Shown here: one piece after another, positions 5,077-5,276 of the stretch
How positions within the stretch are numbered: the stretch's first letter is position 1
Layout: each line of letters opens with the position of its first letter
Assembly: GCA_014802705.1 (NCBI GenBank)
Contig: JAAVBR010000027.1
Location: 1 to 5,276 of the forward strand
DNA: 5,276 bases
From: a bacterium
GTDB lineage: Bacteria; Pseudomonadota; Alphaproteobacteria; Rs-D84
Direction of reading: 5' to 3'
Translations under genes and position numbers: made by a program
Notes under the pieces: model-generated
Databases searched by the model: none
Seen by the model: only the letters and a program-made list of their open reading frames with translations
Told to the model about the DNA's origin: nothing

Positions 5077-5105
5077 GCATAGTGAAATCTGCCCCAACGC
5101 CCCGG

Positions 5106-5134
5106 ATTATACCACGTTGCGCGGTTTTGTGCAA
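5106..5134 (-). promoter_or_regulatory. Fixed promoter reading into the invertible segment
   Basis: On the minus strand a perfect -10 TATAAT (complement of 5106-5111) lies 17 bases from a partial -35 TTGCAC (complement of 5129-5134). The predicted start is near 5099, so transcripts enter the switch segment and then the cysteine-rich gene. The promoter is outside the repeats, so inversion would not alter transcription but would alter whether the message carries a ribosome binding site and signal peptide in sense. Confidence 0.7.
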
Positions 5135-5142
5135 CACTAAAA

Positions 5143-5270
5143 AAAAGACCACCCCGGCCTGCGGCCACCCCTCCACCGGAGGGGAACTTGCGGCCTTTTT
5201 AAGAACTAAAGAACGGACTAAGTTCTCCTCCTGTGGAGGAGTACCGGCGGAGCCGGGGAGGTGGTCTTTT
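5143..5270. mobile_element. MITE-like palindromic element
   Basis: AAAAGACCACC (5143-5153) and GGTGGTCTTTT (5260-5270) are perfect 11-base terminal inverted repeats. They extend inward through CCCCGGC (5152-5158) and GCCGGGG (5252-5258) with a small offset. Inside are two perfect seven-pair hairpins, CCCCTCC/GGAGGGG (5168-5184) and CTCCTCC/GGAGGAG (5225-5241), plus AGAACT/AGTTCT (5202-5207, 5221-5226). There is no coding capacity. I recognise the general style of small GC-rich palindromic intergenic elements in gut bacteria, but cannot name a family. No target duplication can be confirmed because the window ends six bases later. Confidence 0.7.
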
Positions 5271-5276
5271 CCCGAC

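Larger units (their letters stand above)
4983..5081. repeat. 15-bp direct repeats, 84 bp apart
   Basis: TTTGGATTAGGCATA occurs exactly at 4983-4997 and 5067-5081. With CAAAC five bases to the left in both copies, the similarity spans 25 bases with only the centre differing. If the segment inverts, one copy flips and the two become a 15-base inverted repeat around GGGACG, forming a strong leader hairpin. Recombination between direct copies would instead delete 84 bp, including the signal peptide. Confidence 0.85.

Noticed and set aside
5036..5080. Minus-strand short frame MPNPKGRLHTTIIPI starting at 5080
   Set aside because: It is 15 codons, has no good ribosome binding site, and its MPNP start is just the direct-repeat copy of the one at 4996. 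It is better explained as a by-product of the rearranged segment.
4983..5081. Excision of an 84-bp circle between the direct repeats as the main mechanism
   Set aside because: Deletion would remove the signal peptide altogether and would not explain why it faces the wrong way. The inverted core and in-frame fit favour inversion.
1..5276. CRISPR array, tRNA or rRNA genes
   Set aside because: No regularly spaced repeats with spacers, no cloverleaf with CCA end and no rRNA-like conserved sequence were seen on either strand.

Overview
The window looks like a chromosomal piece of an alphaproteobacterium of the host-associated (gut metagenome) kind. This is inferred from the cysteine-rich exported proteins with a CAAGYYG...C-x-x-CP core, a style I associate with gut Alphaproteobacteria, and from the mix of GC-rich housekeeping DNA and AT-rich intergenic DNA. 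Lineage cannot be proved from the sequence alone.

Layout, left to right. Positions 1-331 hold no convincing gene. They contain a heptanucleotide repeat, a terminator-like hairpin, a sigma70-type promoter and a strongly structured transcribed region of about 200 nt that ends in a terminator-like hairpin. This is a candidate ncRNA or attenuator leader. Next come a plus-strand cysteine-rich secreted protein (332-1033) with a repeated proline-rich tail, a shared bidirectional terminator, and leuS (1090-3498, minus), a leucyl-tRNA synthetase of unusual type. Then follow its promoter, a strong terminator, and an unrecognised 220-residue protein (3637-4299, minus) with its own promoter. After that is a second cysteine-rich protein gene (4397-4996, minus), paralogous to the first. 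Positions 4997-5276 hold a small rearranged regulatory segment, a minus-strand promoter and a palindromic MITE-like element.

The most striking feature is at 4970-5081. The second cysteine-rich gene, as it stands, has no signal peptide and no ribosome binding site. Both lie immediately upstream but on the opposite strand: GGAGG at 5003-5007, then a start at 5014 and a typical signal peptide that reaches a stop after 20 codons. The segment is bounded by imperfect inverted repeats with a perfect 8-bp core (GACGTTTG at 4979-4986, CAAACGTC at 5057-5064). Inverting the DNA between them on paper joins the signal peptide exactly in frame to the mature protein (...LLSYA-NVGLNP...). It also puts the ribosome binding site downstream of a fixed promoter (-10 TATAAT at 5106-5111) just outside the segment. 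The window therefore appears to show the OFF state of an 86-bp translation-and-export switch, or a one-off inversion that silenced the gene. The ON state would also create a 15-bp-arm hairpin in the leader, just ahead of the ribosome binding site. No recombinase is encoded in the window.
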